Part shown: in pieces, positions 14,201 to 22,200 of the stretch
How the letters are laid out: every line of letters begins with the position of its first letter
Numbering within the stretch: position 1 is the first letter of the stretch
DNA from: Christensenella sp. UBA3770
GTDB taxonomy: Bacteria; Bacillota; Clostridia; Christensenellales; CAG-1252
DNA length: 31,127 nucleotides
NCBI GenBank assembly: GCA_002371075.1
Contig: DFFS01000032.1
Coordinates: forward strand, 1-31,127
Direction: 5' to 3'
Position numbers and translations under genes: made by a program
The notes under the pieces: model-generated
What the model was told of the DNA's origin: nothing
What the model saw: only the letters and a program-made list of their open reading frames with translations
Database searches by the model: none

Positions 14201-17200
14201 GCAATCATCGAAGTGCCTGTTGACACCCACGTGGTCGTGGAAGAGAACGCAAACCTCTCCGTTGACAAACTTGTCGTCAAGGCGCAATCTGATGAGAACG
14301 CTTCTGCCGTTAACACCTTTGCCATTGAGGTCAAGAACGCAGCGGCAGCGGAAGTTGCGGTTGACATCACTGAGGTCAAAGACAACAAATATATTGTTAG
14401 CCAAGTTGACATCGCGGGTGTTTCCTCCAAGGTTGAGGTCATCAAGGGTGAAAACACCGCTACAGTTAAAAAGTACGTTGCTCAAATTGGCTCTGCCAAT
14501 TATGAGACGTTGCAGGCTGCCATCAACGCTGCTGCAAACGGCGACGTGATCAAGCTCCTTGACAACGTCCCCAACGGCACCGGCATCGAAGTGCCCGACG
14601 GTCAGGTAAAGAACATCACGATCGACTTCAACGGCAAGACCTATACGATGGTCACCGGCTCCGTCGGTTCCACCGGCACCGAGACCCAGGCGATGCACTG
14701 GAGCAATAATTCCACCGTCACCTTGAAGAACGGTACCTTCGTGGTATCCGCACAGGCGGCTACCGTCGCGGGCTCCAACGGCAAGATCGTTATGATGGCG
14801 ATGCAGAACTACTCCGCACTCACCGTCAAGAACATGACGATGGACTTCTCTAATATCTCCGTTCAGAACTACGGCGACTACACCGGCACGATCTATGAAG
14901 CGTACACTGGTCTTGAGATCTCACTCTTCAACACAAACGCGGGCTCCATCAACATTGAAGGTTCCACGATCACCATGCCCGCAAACAGCACCAAGGGCAT
15001 CTGTATCAATATCGCGGGTGCAATCATCACGAACAGCACGATCAACGGCGCCGTGAGTTTGAACTCCGATGATGCGGATCCGAGCGTTACGGTGACCAAC
15101 TCCACCATCACCAAGGGCGTGGTCAGTTACTTCGCAGGAGACTATGTGATCCACGAAGGCAACATCTATAGGATCGCCGGCGAGGCTGATTACGTTGCTA
15201 AGATCGGCGCAAAGGGATATCTCTCCTTCGATGCTGCTCTTGCGGATGCACAGGACAATGACGTCATCGAAGTTCAGAAGAACGTCTCCTCCGTCGACGG
15301 ATACCTTATCAATAAGGACCTCGAGATCGACTTGAACGGTAACACCATCACCGTCGAGACGGGCGCGTCCACCAACAACCGCGTCTTTAAGATCGCTCAG
15401 GATAAGAGCCTTACGATCTATGACGGTACCATCGACGCTTTGGGCGGCGGCACGACCAGTTCCAACGGCTACGGCTGCTTCGGCTCCTTCCGTGCAGAGG
15501 TCGGCTCCACCCTCGTGGCACACGACTTGGTTCTCAAGAACTATCGGCCTTATGGCTTGAACGTCAAGGTTCTCGGCGCAAGCGCTACCTTGACGAACGT
15601 TGAGATCATCTCCGCTTACGGCGGCGGCATTGAGGTCACTGACGATGACGGTGCGGCAGGCACCGTGCAAGGCTACGCTGCAATGTACAATTGCACCGTG
15701 ACCCAGTCCGGCTACTTCGATCATTGCTCGTCTGCGGTCAGCGTTTCCGGCGCTTCTACCCTTGACGTGTACAGCACCAGCTACACCGCGGAGTATGGCG
15801 TGTACGTCTTCTCTTCCGGCGGCACCATCAACGTTCACGGTGGCTCTTTCACCGCGCTCAGCAAGAACGTCTTGCAGACCAGCTACGACGCCAATTACGG
15901 CAACGCCGCTATCATCAACGTCTATGACGGTGAGTTCTATGGCACCTTCGGCATCGTTGCCAACGGCACCACGCTGAACGTCTACGGCGGCTCCTTTGAC
16001 CATGACCCCACCAACTACTTGGCAAACGGTTGCATGGTCACCGTAGAGGGCGGTATGTATTTGGTGAAAGCTTGCTACAGAGATCCCGCTGAGATCTTTG
16101 CCGAGGCAAGAACCAAGACGGTTTCCGTTATCAATGATCACTACAACAAGCACACCAAGTCCGAAGGCACCGCGAACGGCGAATTCCAGCTGAGCGACCT
16201 TGATATGGGCGAAGGCTATGACGACCTTGACCTCACGATCGACGACTTCTTCGTCCTCGTGGGCAATGTTGGCGAAGACGTGGACACCGTCACAATCGGT
16301 GGCTTCGTCTGCGACAAGAACGCGACCTACGTCTCCATCGGTCAGAGCTGTTACATCAACTTCCCGACGCTTTACGTGGACGATGAGAACAACGTTTACG
16401 TTCCTGCCTTTGTGCTCGTGGCTGCCATCAACGACGAGAGCACCATCGCTTTCGGTGACGGCGAAGAGATGAGCTTTTCCGCTGACATCAACATCGGTGC
16501 GCTGACCCTCGGTACCGCTGCTCCGCAGAACAACAAGGCAAGTGTTGCGCAGGATGGTAATAACATTCTGTTTGTCAAGCATACCTCCGGCAAGTGGGAT
16601 TCGTATCTTGAGATGCCCTTCGCGGAGATGGAACCTACCGACTACTATGTCACCGTGAAGCAGGATGTCGGTCGTCCGATCGGCTTTGGTATCAGCCCCG
16701 CTGATGCCCTTAGCGGTGGCGTGTACGGCGTTTGGTATTATCCGTTGGTCGGTCGTACGACCGCTTACAAGGTAATTGCCTTCAATTCTGAATTCGCTTA
16801 TAAGGCGATCTCCGATACTATTATGATCACCGGTGTCAGCGCGACCAAGATGATCACCACCTTTGCGGAGCTGTCCACGGCGATCGGTCAGGTCAACGCG
16901 GGCACCCTTGTGAACCCGACGCTCTACATTGCTAACGACATCGCGTTTGAAGCGGAGCTCACCATCAGCAAGTCCGTCACCATCCAGGGTAACGGTTCGG
17001 TCAAGTTTATCGGTTACGACGCCAGCACCAAGTACGACGAAGCGTTCTATATCAACGTTGCGGATGAGGATCAGGAGATCACCATCGACGGCATCATCTT
17101 TGATCACTTCTCCTACTACAGCAACGTGGCGAATAAGACCAAGGCGACCTCTGCCGCTGTGAAGAATGCCGTGGCGTACATCACCTACGGCGGCAACTGC

Positions 17201-17830
17201 CCGGCTTCCACTTCCCTCACCATCACGGGTTGCCAGTTCCTCGGTACTGCACGTCAAATGATCAATGTAGCGAGCACGATCGGTTGTAAGGGATACATCG
17301 TCATCGAGGACAGCCTCTTCGACGCGACTGATCGCCTTATGAGCACTCTCAATATCTTGGAGTTCTACGGCAACGAGGATGCGGAGCTTTCCGTCCTTAT
17401 CAGCGGCTGCACCTTCAAAGAGGCGACCGAGCAGAATGCGACTTGGGCTACCAGCGCGATAGCGTCCTTCGGTAATGCGGACATTACGGTCACCGGTTGC
17501 GAGTTCATCGCATGCCAGGTCGCCATTGGTATCGACAATACCTTCGACAGACTGTTTGATGCTGTGACTTATCCCGTGTATTACAACACCACCGTGACCC
17601 TCGTCGAGAATACCTACACAAACTGCTACTACGGTTACTACGAGGAGAGCGTTGTTGCCTCTACGGATGATATCCCCGAGGGCTTCGAGCTTGACACCGA
17701 CTCGCCCTACACGATCGGTAATTACGCCGCTACGCAGTTCACCGCTTACGAGTATGATTACGTTGAGCCTGGCACGCAGGGCGTAGATGCGAAGTATCTG
17801 ACCGTCATCAGCTACTACGTTAAGGCGTAG
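11285..17830 (+). CDS. Giant secreted protein: MBG repeats, internal dockerin, beta-helices
   Basis: A 2,181-aa exoprotein. A Sec signal peptide ends at about residue 36 (TRASA). Residues 40-217 form an unrecognised N-terminal beta domain. About 218-610 hold five MBG/YDG-like repeats (pattern YTYTGEEQTYAF ... INAGTYTVTASLKDAANTRWAG). Residues 679-760 are a dockerin: the first calcium loop DADGDGVITAGD is canonical, and the second (DVNGTLTFRTND) has Thr at ligand position 5. A beta segment and a helical stretch (about 916-977) follow. Two beta-helix blocks, each entered by a KIG/QIG-x-x-x-Y motif (about 1065 and 1305), run to about 1600. A third beta-helix block (about 1856-2118) is near the end. 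There is no LPXTG motif or C-terminal helix, so attachment probably relies on the dockerin. No catalytic residues of a pectate lyase were identified. Confidence 0.85.
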   Translation: MSIAKKSIKWLVATIVIFALILTVSLAVGSVTRASATTPQDTDHDVDVHVFVADSAELGTYPNLIKSTSARVVTVYYCYDISMDATSTLSEFSAAPVLKYGNTTVRPTQIDLNNNFTSKVEISNHTNADEGYLASTGAAKAFNISLKAGAKAADLNSYISGAFDQTKYLFSADYAIAANAVGAYELDFGTPTMFSLSSSNDVYYPAIENGDFNIRAIIPIPTAVEGLVYTGAEQTGVTVDYTLGYELEEGGSIAETNKGNYSATFALLDIDTTCWEGNTITDKTVPWSIAKMQIAIPEVGSGTYTYTGEEQTYAFAAAINSTYIEITDGTKINAGTYTVTASLKDAANTRWAGGGDDVADKVYTDAFVINPFTVAIPEAKSGKTYIYDGTTQTFLYEDELLTDYYTYEPVTGKDADTYVVTFELKDKANTVWTGNTTANQSVQFTIAPKAVTLAFSSDNYNATYNEEITAHVPTTEDVVEGDNLQIGVSGTPEQGDPVGVYNLTATWDTTNTNYTVTGAAATYTINTRYIPIPVKDTTVTYTYTGEELTFAFTEDVDEEYVVLANNVKTLPGTYNVTANLNTAVHGNNIAWADNGEGEYEYEFVIDPAMVSVSFVGVFNDVEKTLAEDVELAVLANLPTYDVRWFKPVGYTFNNAAATTVTFEMNEGVVYIAYSYAVGAGDADGDGVITAGDVIQMKRYFVGLDEAQLIADADAAWANSSNSAYNAVAVLNTALDVNGTLTFRTNDIVAVREALATGYDYKVVIEEGIQLVKKVNRITVTTYEALDDAGWSLLKALKAGYPVTLGAPIAAANKDFVLDSDIPVDINLGSYRLTVKGFTLNTNTTGATLKITNGTLYTVNGITVTAPSGNVIVADVNGYSYDGTSVNLAAYSESLHIENNVAFYIYHQKVDNQPVALAEFVETVTSADALTALADTRIHDTTERMQEIAAIKADTTLDDEAKATAINAKEVKKAIIEVPVDTHVVVEENANLSVDKLVVKAQSDENASAVNTFAIEVKNAAAAEVAVDITEVKDNKYIVSQVDIAGVSSKVEVIKGENTATVKKYVAQIGSANYETLQAAINAAANGDVIKLLDNVPNGTGIEVPDGQVKNITIDFNGKTYTMVTGSVGSTGTETQAMHWSNNSTVTLKNGTFVVSAQAATVAGSNGKIVMMAMQNYSALTVKNMTMDFSNISVQNYGDYTGTIYEAYTGLEISLFNTNAGSINIEGSTITMPANSTKGICINIAGAIITNSTINGAVSLNSDDADPSVTVTNSTITKGVVSYFAGDYVIHEGNIYRIAGEADYVAKIGAKGYLSFDAALADAQDNDVIEVQKNVSSVDGYLINKDLEIDLNGNTITVETGASTNNRVFKIAQDKSLTIYDGTIDALGGGTTSSNGYGCFGSFRAEVGSTLVAHDLVLKNYRPYGLNVKVLGASATLTNVEIISAYGGGIEVTDDDGAAGTVQGYAAMYNCTVTQSGYFDHCSSAVSVSGASTLDVYSTSYTAEYGVYVFSSGGTINVHGGSFTALSKNVLQTSYDANYGNAAIINVYDGEFYGTFGIVANGTTLNVYGGSFDHDPTNYLANGCMVTVEGGMYLVKACYRDPAEIFAEARTKTVSVINDHYNKHTKSEGTANGEFQLSDLDMGEGYDDLDLTIDDFFVLVGNVGEDVDTVTIGGFVCDKNATYVSIGQSCYINFPTLYVDDENNVYVPAFVLVAAINDESTIAFGDGEEMSFSADINIGALTLGTAAPQNNKASVAQDGNNILFVKHTSGKWDSYLEMPFAEMEPTDYYVTVKQDVGRPIGFGISPADALSGGVYGVWYYPLVGRTTAYKVIAFNSEFAYKAISDTIMITGVSATKMITTFAELSTAIGQVNAGTLVNPTLYIANDIAFEAELTISKSVTIQGNGSVKFIGYDASTKYDEAFYINVADEDQEITIDGIIFDHFSYYSNVANKTKATSAAVKNAVAYITYGGNCPASTSLTITGCQFLGTARQMINVASTIGCKGYIVIEDSLFDATDRLMSTLNILEFYGNEDAELSVLISGCTFKEATEQNATWATSAIASFGNADITVTGCEFIACQVAIGIDNTFDRLFDAVTYPVYYNTTVTLVENTYTNCYYGYYEESVVASTDDIPEGFELDTDSPYTIGNYAATQFTAYEYDYVEPGTQGVDAKYLTVISYYVKA

Positions 17831-17965
17831 ACCGGTACGGTAATCGGAGCCAGCGGGCCGGAATCCGAGGATGAATTTTAATATCCTGATCGGATTTTGC
17901 CGGTCACAAGGGTCTACTTATTACTCCGGTATAAAGGGAGACCAAGTGACAAATGAACAAACAAA
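17831..17965. other. 3' flank of the giant gene, imperfect dyad
   Basis: No gene is visible. An imperfect inverted repeat pairs CCGGAATCCGA (17858-17868) with TCGGATTTTGCCGG (17890-17903). It has no T run and precedes the true terminator. Confidence 0.4.
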
Positions 17966-17992
17966 AGAGAGACGCTTCGGCGTCTCTTTTTT
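17966..17992 (+). terminator. Intrinsic terminator of the giant surface gene
   Basis: AGAGACGC, a TTCG tetraloop and GCGTCTCT, followed by a T run. This is a textbook UUCG-capped terminator 136 nt after the stop codon. Confidence 0.93.
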
Positions 17993-18026
17993 GTTGCCAT
18001 TTACCACACTTTTTTGTGGCGCATCC

Positions 18027-18051
18027 AATTCATAACCACAGGTCAATTCAT
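18027..18051 (+). repeat. Degenerate single AATTCAT unit
   Basis: AATTCAT (18027-18033), the imperfect hairpin AACC-ACA-GGTC with one outer mismatch, then AATTCAT (18045-18051). It looks like a decayed one-unit array. Confidence 0.65.
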
Positions 18052-18070
18052 CGCGCGTAGAGTCTTGTCG

Positions 18071-18174
18071 CCCTTTCTCTCCTCGAACGGAAAACGTTCT
18101 CGGAAGGGGTGTCAATGAGTTGCGAAGAGCTGCATTGGGGCCCCCGAGAAATCCGATAGATTTCTTGGGGTATC
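18071..18174 (+). repeat. Direct repeat block, copy 1
   Basis: Starts with a 47-nt section (18071-18117, from CCCTTTCTCTCCTCGAACGG to GGTGTCAATG) that matches 18660-18706 with two mismatches. About 25 nt later comes a clamp hairpin with the identical inner stem AGAAATC/GATTTCT. The intervening part is more diverged. Confidence 0.75.
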
Positions 18175-18281
18175 GCAGCGTAGAGCCGCTTTGGGGTCCC
18201 TAAATAACCCAAAAAGGTTATTTGGGGTGTTGCGTAAAGCCGCGTTGGGGTCCCCAAATAACCTAAAAAGGTTATTTGGGG
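18142..18281 (+). repeat. Three clamp hairpins in tandem
   Basis: Hairpins at 18142-18170 (CCCC, AGAAATC, loop CGATA, GATTTCT, GGGG), 18198-18227 (CCCT, AAATAACC, loop CAAAAA, GGTTATTT, GGGG) and 18252-18281 (CCCC, AAATAACC, loop TAAAAA, GGTTATTT, GGGG). The last two are a tandem duplication with a period of 54 nt. Each is preceded by GGGGYC and followed by GGGGTRTYGC. Confidence 0.8.
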
Positions 18282-18334
18282 TGTTGCGGCTCTAGGGACT
18301 TTTAGGGAGAAATATGGGGCGTGAGGGGAAGGGA

Positions 18335-18408
18335 ATGAATTGACCTATGGTCATGAATTGGCTTCGCCATGAATTGACCTTCAGTCATGAATTGCAATCA
18401 CGGATTGC
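18335..18408 (-). repeat. AATTCAT mini-hairpin array, reverse orientation
   Basis: On the plus strand, ATGAATT spacers (18335, 18353, 18369, 18387) alternate with GACC-TAT-GGTC, GGC-TTC-GCC, GAC-CTTCA-GTC and GCAATC-ACG-GATTGC. The last hairpin has no closing spacer. The orientation is opposite to the arrays at 10.8 and 18.8 kb. Confidence 0.85.
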
Positions 18409-18477
18409 ATTATGGATAAAACAAATATGGATTTTGGTACATAATTAATTGTCGCCCTTTTGTAAAGGGAGCGTGAA

Positions 18478-18571
18478 AAGCCACATCGGGGTCCCCGAAG
18501 AATTCAAATAATTCTTTGGGGTATTGCGGCGTGATTGCGCGAAGATTTATCTTTGCGCGATGAGGGTTTTT
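18478..18571 (-). repeat. Inverted repeat arm, right (94 nt)
   Basis: Reverse complement of 10602-10695 with three mismatches by eye. It contains a clamp hairpin at 18493-18521 (CCCC, AAGAATT, loop CAAAT, AATTCTT, GGGG). A TTGTCGCCCTTT-TGT-AAAGGG hairpin at 18450-18469 adjoins it, as a counterpart does at the left arm. Confidence 0.85.
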
Positions 18572-18659
18572 GTCTTGTCGTTTTTTTTGCAGAGATCATA
18601 TTTGTGAGTAGGTTTGCGGTTTGAAAACCCCCATTCCTCGCTTCGCTCGCAATCAAGCC
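18572..18659. repeat. Repeat remnant, inverted relative to about 10540-10600
   Basis: No gene. GGTTTGCGGTTTGAAAACCCCC resembles the reverse complement of the stretch near 10540-10560, but the section next to it is diverged. This extends the inverted similarity beyond the 94-nt arm. Confidence 0.5.
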
Positions 18660-18767
18660 CCCTTTCTCTCCTCGAACGGAGAACGTTCTCGGAAAGGGTG
18701 TCAATGTACTGCGGCGTGAAAGCCGCTTTGGGGTCCCCGAGAAATCCGATAGATTTCTTGGGGTACT
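18660..18767 (+). repeat. Direct repeat block, copy 2
   Basis: A 47-nt section at 18660-18706 matches copy 1 with two mismatches. It is followed by GCGGCGTGAAAGCCGC and the clamp hairpin 18735-18763 (CCCC, AGAAATC, loop CGATA, GATTTCT, GGGG), whose inner stem and loop are identical to those in copy 1. Confidence 0.75.
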
Positions 18768-18820
18768 GCGGCGTGAAGGAGCACGCAAGCGTGCCGTTGC
18801 GGATAATATAAAAACCATCC

Positions 18821-18902
18821 GACGGCAACGCCGTCAATTCATGAGCCATAAGCTCAATTCATGAAGTATGCTTCAATTCATGATCCGCAAGGATCAATTC
18901 AT
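18821..18902 (+). repeat. AATTCAT mini-hairpin array (four units)
   Basis: GACGGC-AAC-GCCGTC, GAGC-CATAA-GCTC, GAAG-TATG-CTTC and GATCC-GCAA-GGATC, each followed by AATTCAT (18836, 18856, 18875, 18896). The first and last hairpins match those at the ends of the 10.8-kb array (one loop base differs), while the middle ones differ. Confidence 0.9.
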
Positions 18903-18909
18903 CCTTTAC

Positions 18910-19049
18910 TTCTCGCTTAGCGAGAAACTTCACCGTGAACGAAGTGAGCAACTTCACTGTGCACGTACTGCGCACAACTTCACTTCGGCTTTTGCCGAAA
19001 CTTCACCGCGCAGCGCGTTGCAATTCATGATCCGCAAGGATCAATTCAT
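18910..19049 (+). repeat. ACTTCAC-spaced hairpin array merging into AATTCAT units
   Basis: ACTTCAC spacers (18927, 18951, 18977, 19000) alternate with TTCTCGC-TTA-GCGAGAA, an imperfect GTGAAC-GAA-GTGAGC, an imperfect TGTGC/GCACA element, TTCGGC-TTTT-GCCGAA and CGCG-CAG-CGCG. The array then switches to AATTCAT, GATCC-GCAA-GGATC, AATTCAT (19022-19049). It has the same architecture as the other arrays with a different constant spacer. Confidence 0.8.
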
Positions 19050-19113
19050 TGCTCTCAGGGGCTTTTCCTGCCTTTTCCAAGGAAATTTGCAAAAATTTTC
19101 CCTATAATATGTG

Positions 19114-19141
19114 TTCAAACACTTAAGTAACGTGCTATAAT
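19114..19141 (+). promoter_or_regulatory. Promoter of the cohesin/dockerin operon
   Basis: A perfect extended -10, TGC-TATAAT (box at 19136-19141), with a weak -35 TTCAAA (19114-19119) 16 nt upstream. A second TATAAT at 19103-19108 has no clear -35. The leader contains ATAGG-TGCG-CCTAT (19151-19164 region) and, directly before the ribosome site, GTACGT-GCGTG-ACGTAC (19206-19222). Confidence 0.6.
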
Positions 19142-19234
19142 GTAATATATATAGGTGCGCCTATATGTGTTTTTGCGTGTTCGCGCGCGTGTGCGGCGGC
19201 GCGCCGTACGTGCGTGACGTACCGGAGGTTAAGT

Positions 19235-22200
19235 ATGACTGTAAGAAAAAACAAATGGGTTTCGTTTGCATTGGTTGCGTGCCTTGCGCTTGCGCTCCTT
19301 TTTGCGGTGCTTGCGGCGCCAACCCGTGTGGCAAGTGCGGAGGGGGAGCGAATGGTGCTGGAGCAGGTGGTTTCCACCACTTCGGTTGAGAGCGCCGTTG
19401 CCGGCGTATATCCCGCCGTCCACGAGGGGGACGAGGTTACCATTACTTACAAACTTGTGGTCAACGACGGCATGAAGCATGGCGGCTTTACCCCCGCTTT
19501 TGACGAGAGTGCTTTTCGTCTTGTCTCCTTTGCCGTTGACACAAACTACTATTCTTTGATGAATGACTATTCCCACCCGGGGGTGGACCCGGTGACGGGC
19601 GACCCCACCGAGCTTCACCTTACCGCTGCGGAGTTTATTGCGGAGCACAACGCCGCCATTGCCGCGGGGCAGGCGCCCTATACCTCCCGCCTGACCTTTT
19701 ACGTCACCTACGTTGGTGAAAAGGGGGCGGAGAATGTCACTTCCGATCACTTTATCACGGTCAAGTACGTTGCCGCCAAGGATCTGATCGCGCCCCTCGG
19801 CGCAGGCGAGAATGCCGTCTTCGATTTTGGCTTTAATATGGCAAACAACGGTCAGTTCACCAACGCCGCCGCATCCGGCGACCTGGAGCTGCCCATTTAT
19901 ATGCGGGAGGGGGAGGAAGTTTTGCCCCTTTCGGACGATCACTTTACGATGGTGGTCAAGGCTGCGGTCAACGCGTCCGTTCCCCAAGATCAAACCATTC
20001 ACTTTGTTCGCTCCGGCAGTGACCTCGTTTTAAATACCGCTGCTATCGAGGTGGATTACGTTTATCCCGCGTTTGAGCCCACCGAAGAGAACCCCTATCT
20101 TGCCGATGGCGGCGAGGTGACCTTCCTGTTTTACGAAAAGGTGGGGGATGAGTTCGTTTTGATCAAGGACCAATACGACAACCCCGCGTATCCCGACGCG
20201 GTGAATATGACGTACGTTTACGTCAGGGCTGTGTTTGCGGGCACCGATCATTATCTCAGCTACGAGACGGAGGAGCCGGTGCACATCTCCATCGCGCCCA
20301 TGTACGTGGACGTGCCCGACCTGCGCCTCTATGCCTCCGATCGCGAGGAGGCGGGCGTTTACGACGCTGACGAGATGACGGTCGCGCTTGCGGACGTGGT
20401 TTACGGCTCCGACCTCACGCTGAAAGAGCTTGTGGAAGAGGAGGAAGTTAACTTTGCGCTTCCCGAGGCTCCCGCAACCGTTGCGGGCAACTTTGCCTTT
20501 GCTTATTACGTAAAGAACCAAGGCGACTACGTTTTGGTGGACTACGATCCGCTGACGACGGAACTGTTGCCGGTGGGCGAATATATGGTGGTCATCACCC
20601 CCGTGGACCCCGTCAGGATGAGTTTCCTTGACGCGCCGCAGGATCAGATCGCGGTGCTGTTTAACGTGGTTCCCGCGACGCTTACCGTTCGCACTTTGAT
20701 CGGCGGACAGGCTCTATATAACGTGACGTACGGTGACGCAGCGCCGCTAGCATCCGCGTTTAGCTACGTGGTGGAGGGCGTTGCCGCCGCAGACGACGCC
20801 ACCGCCGTTACCGACGCGCTTGACCTTTCCATCCAGTCGGAAAATGCATACGTGCAATACGCGCCCGCGGGCTCGTACGTGTATCAAACTGCCGTAAACG
20901 GCGACGTTCCCGCAAACTACGTGCTGGGTGACGTCCTTACGGCAACCATCGCGGTGGGCGCAAAGGCGCTTGTGCCGGAGGTGGAGTACATTCACGGCGT
21001 CGCCACGTTCTCCTTTACTGGCACTTTCAACGAGGATGAGGTCTCGGTGCGTTACGCCGTGGACGGCGCGGAGCTTCCCGGCAGCACCTATACCGCCTCT
21101 TCGGAGGATTACGACAAAAACCTTGCGGAGACTGCCGTGGTCGTGACCGTCACGCCGATCGACAACGCCAATTACACTGTGGGCGAGGCGGAGCTTTTGT
21201 ACGTCAAAAAGGTTTCCTTCCGTTCCGTCGGTGATTATGTAAACGCCACCAGCGTGCCGAGGGAGCAGTACGTTTATGCGGGTTGCACCGCCGTGCTGCC
21301 GGATGAGGTACCGCGCTTTGCGCTGTTTGCCTTTATGTACTGGTTTGTGGACGACGATGCCGTCGCGTACGATTTTGACACCGCCGTCACCGCGGACGTC
21401 CTTTTGACCGCAAAGTGGGAAAAGTCTGAGTTTACCTTTGTTTTCCGCGCGCTTAACGAAAGCGCCGATTATCTTACCGGCACCTATCGCAATTTGGCGT
21501 GGGACGACGTCCACGGCAAGTTTGTACTTGCGGAGGAGTCCACGTCCTTCCTGTTTACCAAAAACACCGTGATCCCGCGCGACGTGGAGATCAACGGTTT
21601 CCGCGTTGCCACTTGGGTAAAGGCGGTCAAGGTGCAGGGCGAATACGTCTACACCCCCGTCGATCGCTTTGAGGCGCTTGTCAGCGTGGAGAGCGACGAG
21701 GACGCGTTTTATATCGCAAAAATGGCGCTCAACGTGGGCAAAGGCGACCTCAACGGCGACGGCGTTGTGACTGCGGACGACGTCATTATGATGAAAAAGT
21801 ATTTGGTGGGCGTCTCCTTTGACACCATCGAGACCGAGGCTTCCGCTTGGACGGCGGCTGTCGCGGATCCGCTTGCCGATCCGTTCTATTTCCCCGTTTG
21901 GGATACCAACGGCGACGGCAGCGCGGACACGCGCGACGTGCTCGTTGTGTGCCGCGCGCTTGCAACCGGCTACGACTACGAGATCAAACAAAACGTGACG
22001 GTCGTGGACGGCGTTTACGTCTCCGGGGAGCAGATCGTCCCCGTGGCGGGCACGGTCTACGTCGGTGAGGTCACCCCCGTTGCGGATGAGGAGGCTTTGG
22101 GCGCCGTTCTTGCGGGCGGCAGAAAAGCCGCTTTGACGGCGGACGTGGATCTTTCGGACTTTGACGAGTTTGTTTCGGACGGCGACGTCTATATCGACCT

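Noticed and set aside
14470..16080. Pectate lyase or other polysaccharide lyase activity
   Set aside because: Only the beta-helix strand pattern is visible. No catalytic cluster could be identified by eye, so no enzyme function is claimed.
11285..17830. LPXTG-type sortase substrate
   Set aside because: The C-terminus (EYDYVEPGTQGVDAKYLTVI then SYYVKA) has neither a sorting motif nor a hydrophobic helix, and no sortase gene is in the window.
18504..18849. Overlapping minus-strand reading frames in the downstream repeat cluster
   Set aside because: They run through the inverted-repeat arm and clamp hairpins. No start signal or codon bias is visible, so they are repeat translations.
2405..19049. 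Integron attC or group II intron remnants as the source of the hairpin repeats
   Set aside because: There is no attC core (GTTRRRY) pairing, no integron integrase, and no intron domain V or reverse transcriptase sequence nearby.
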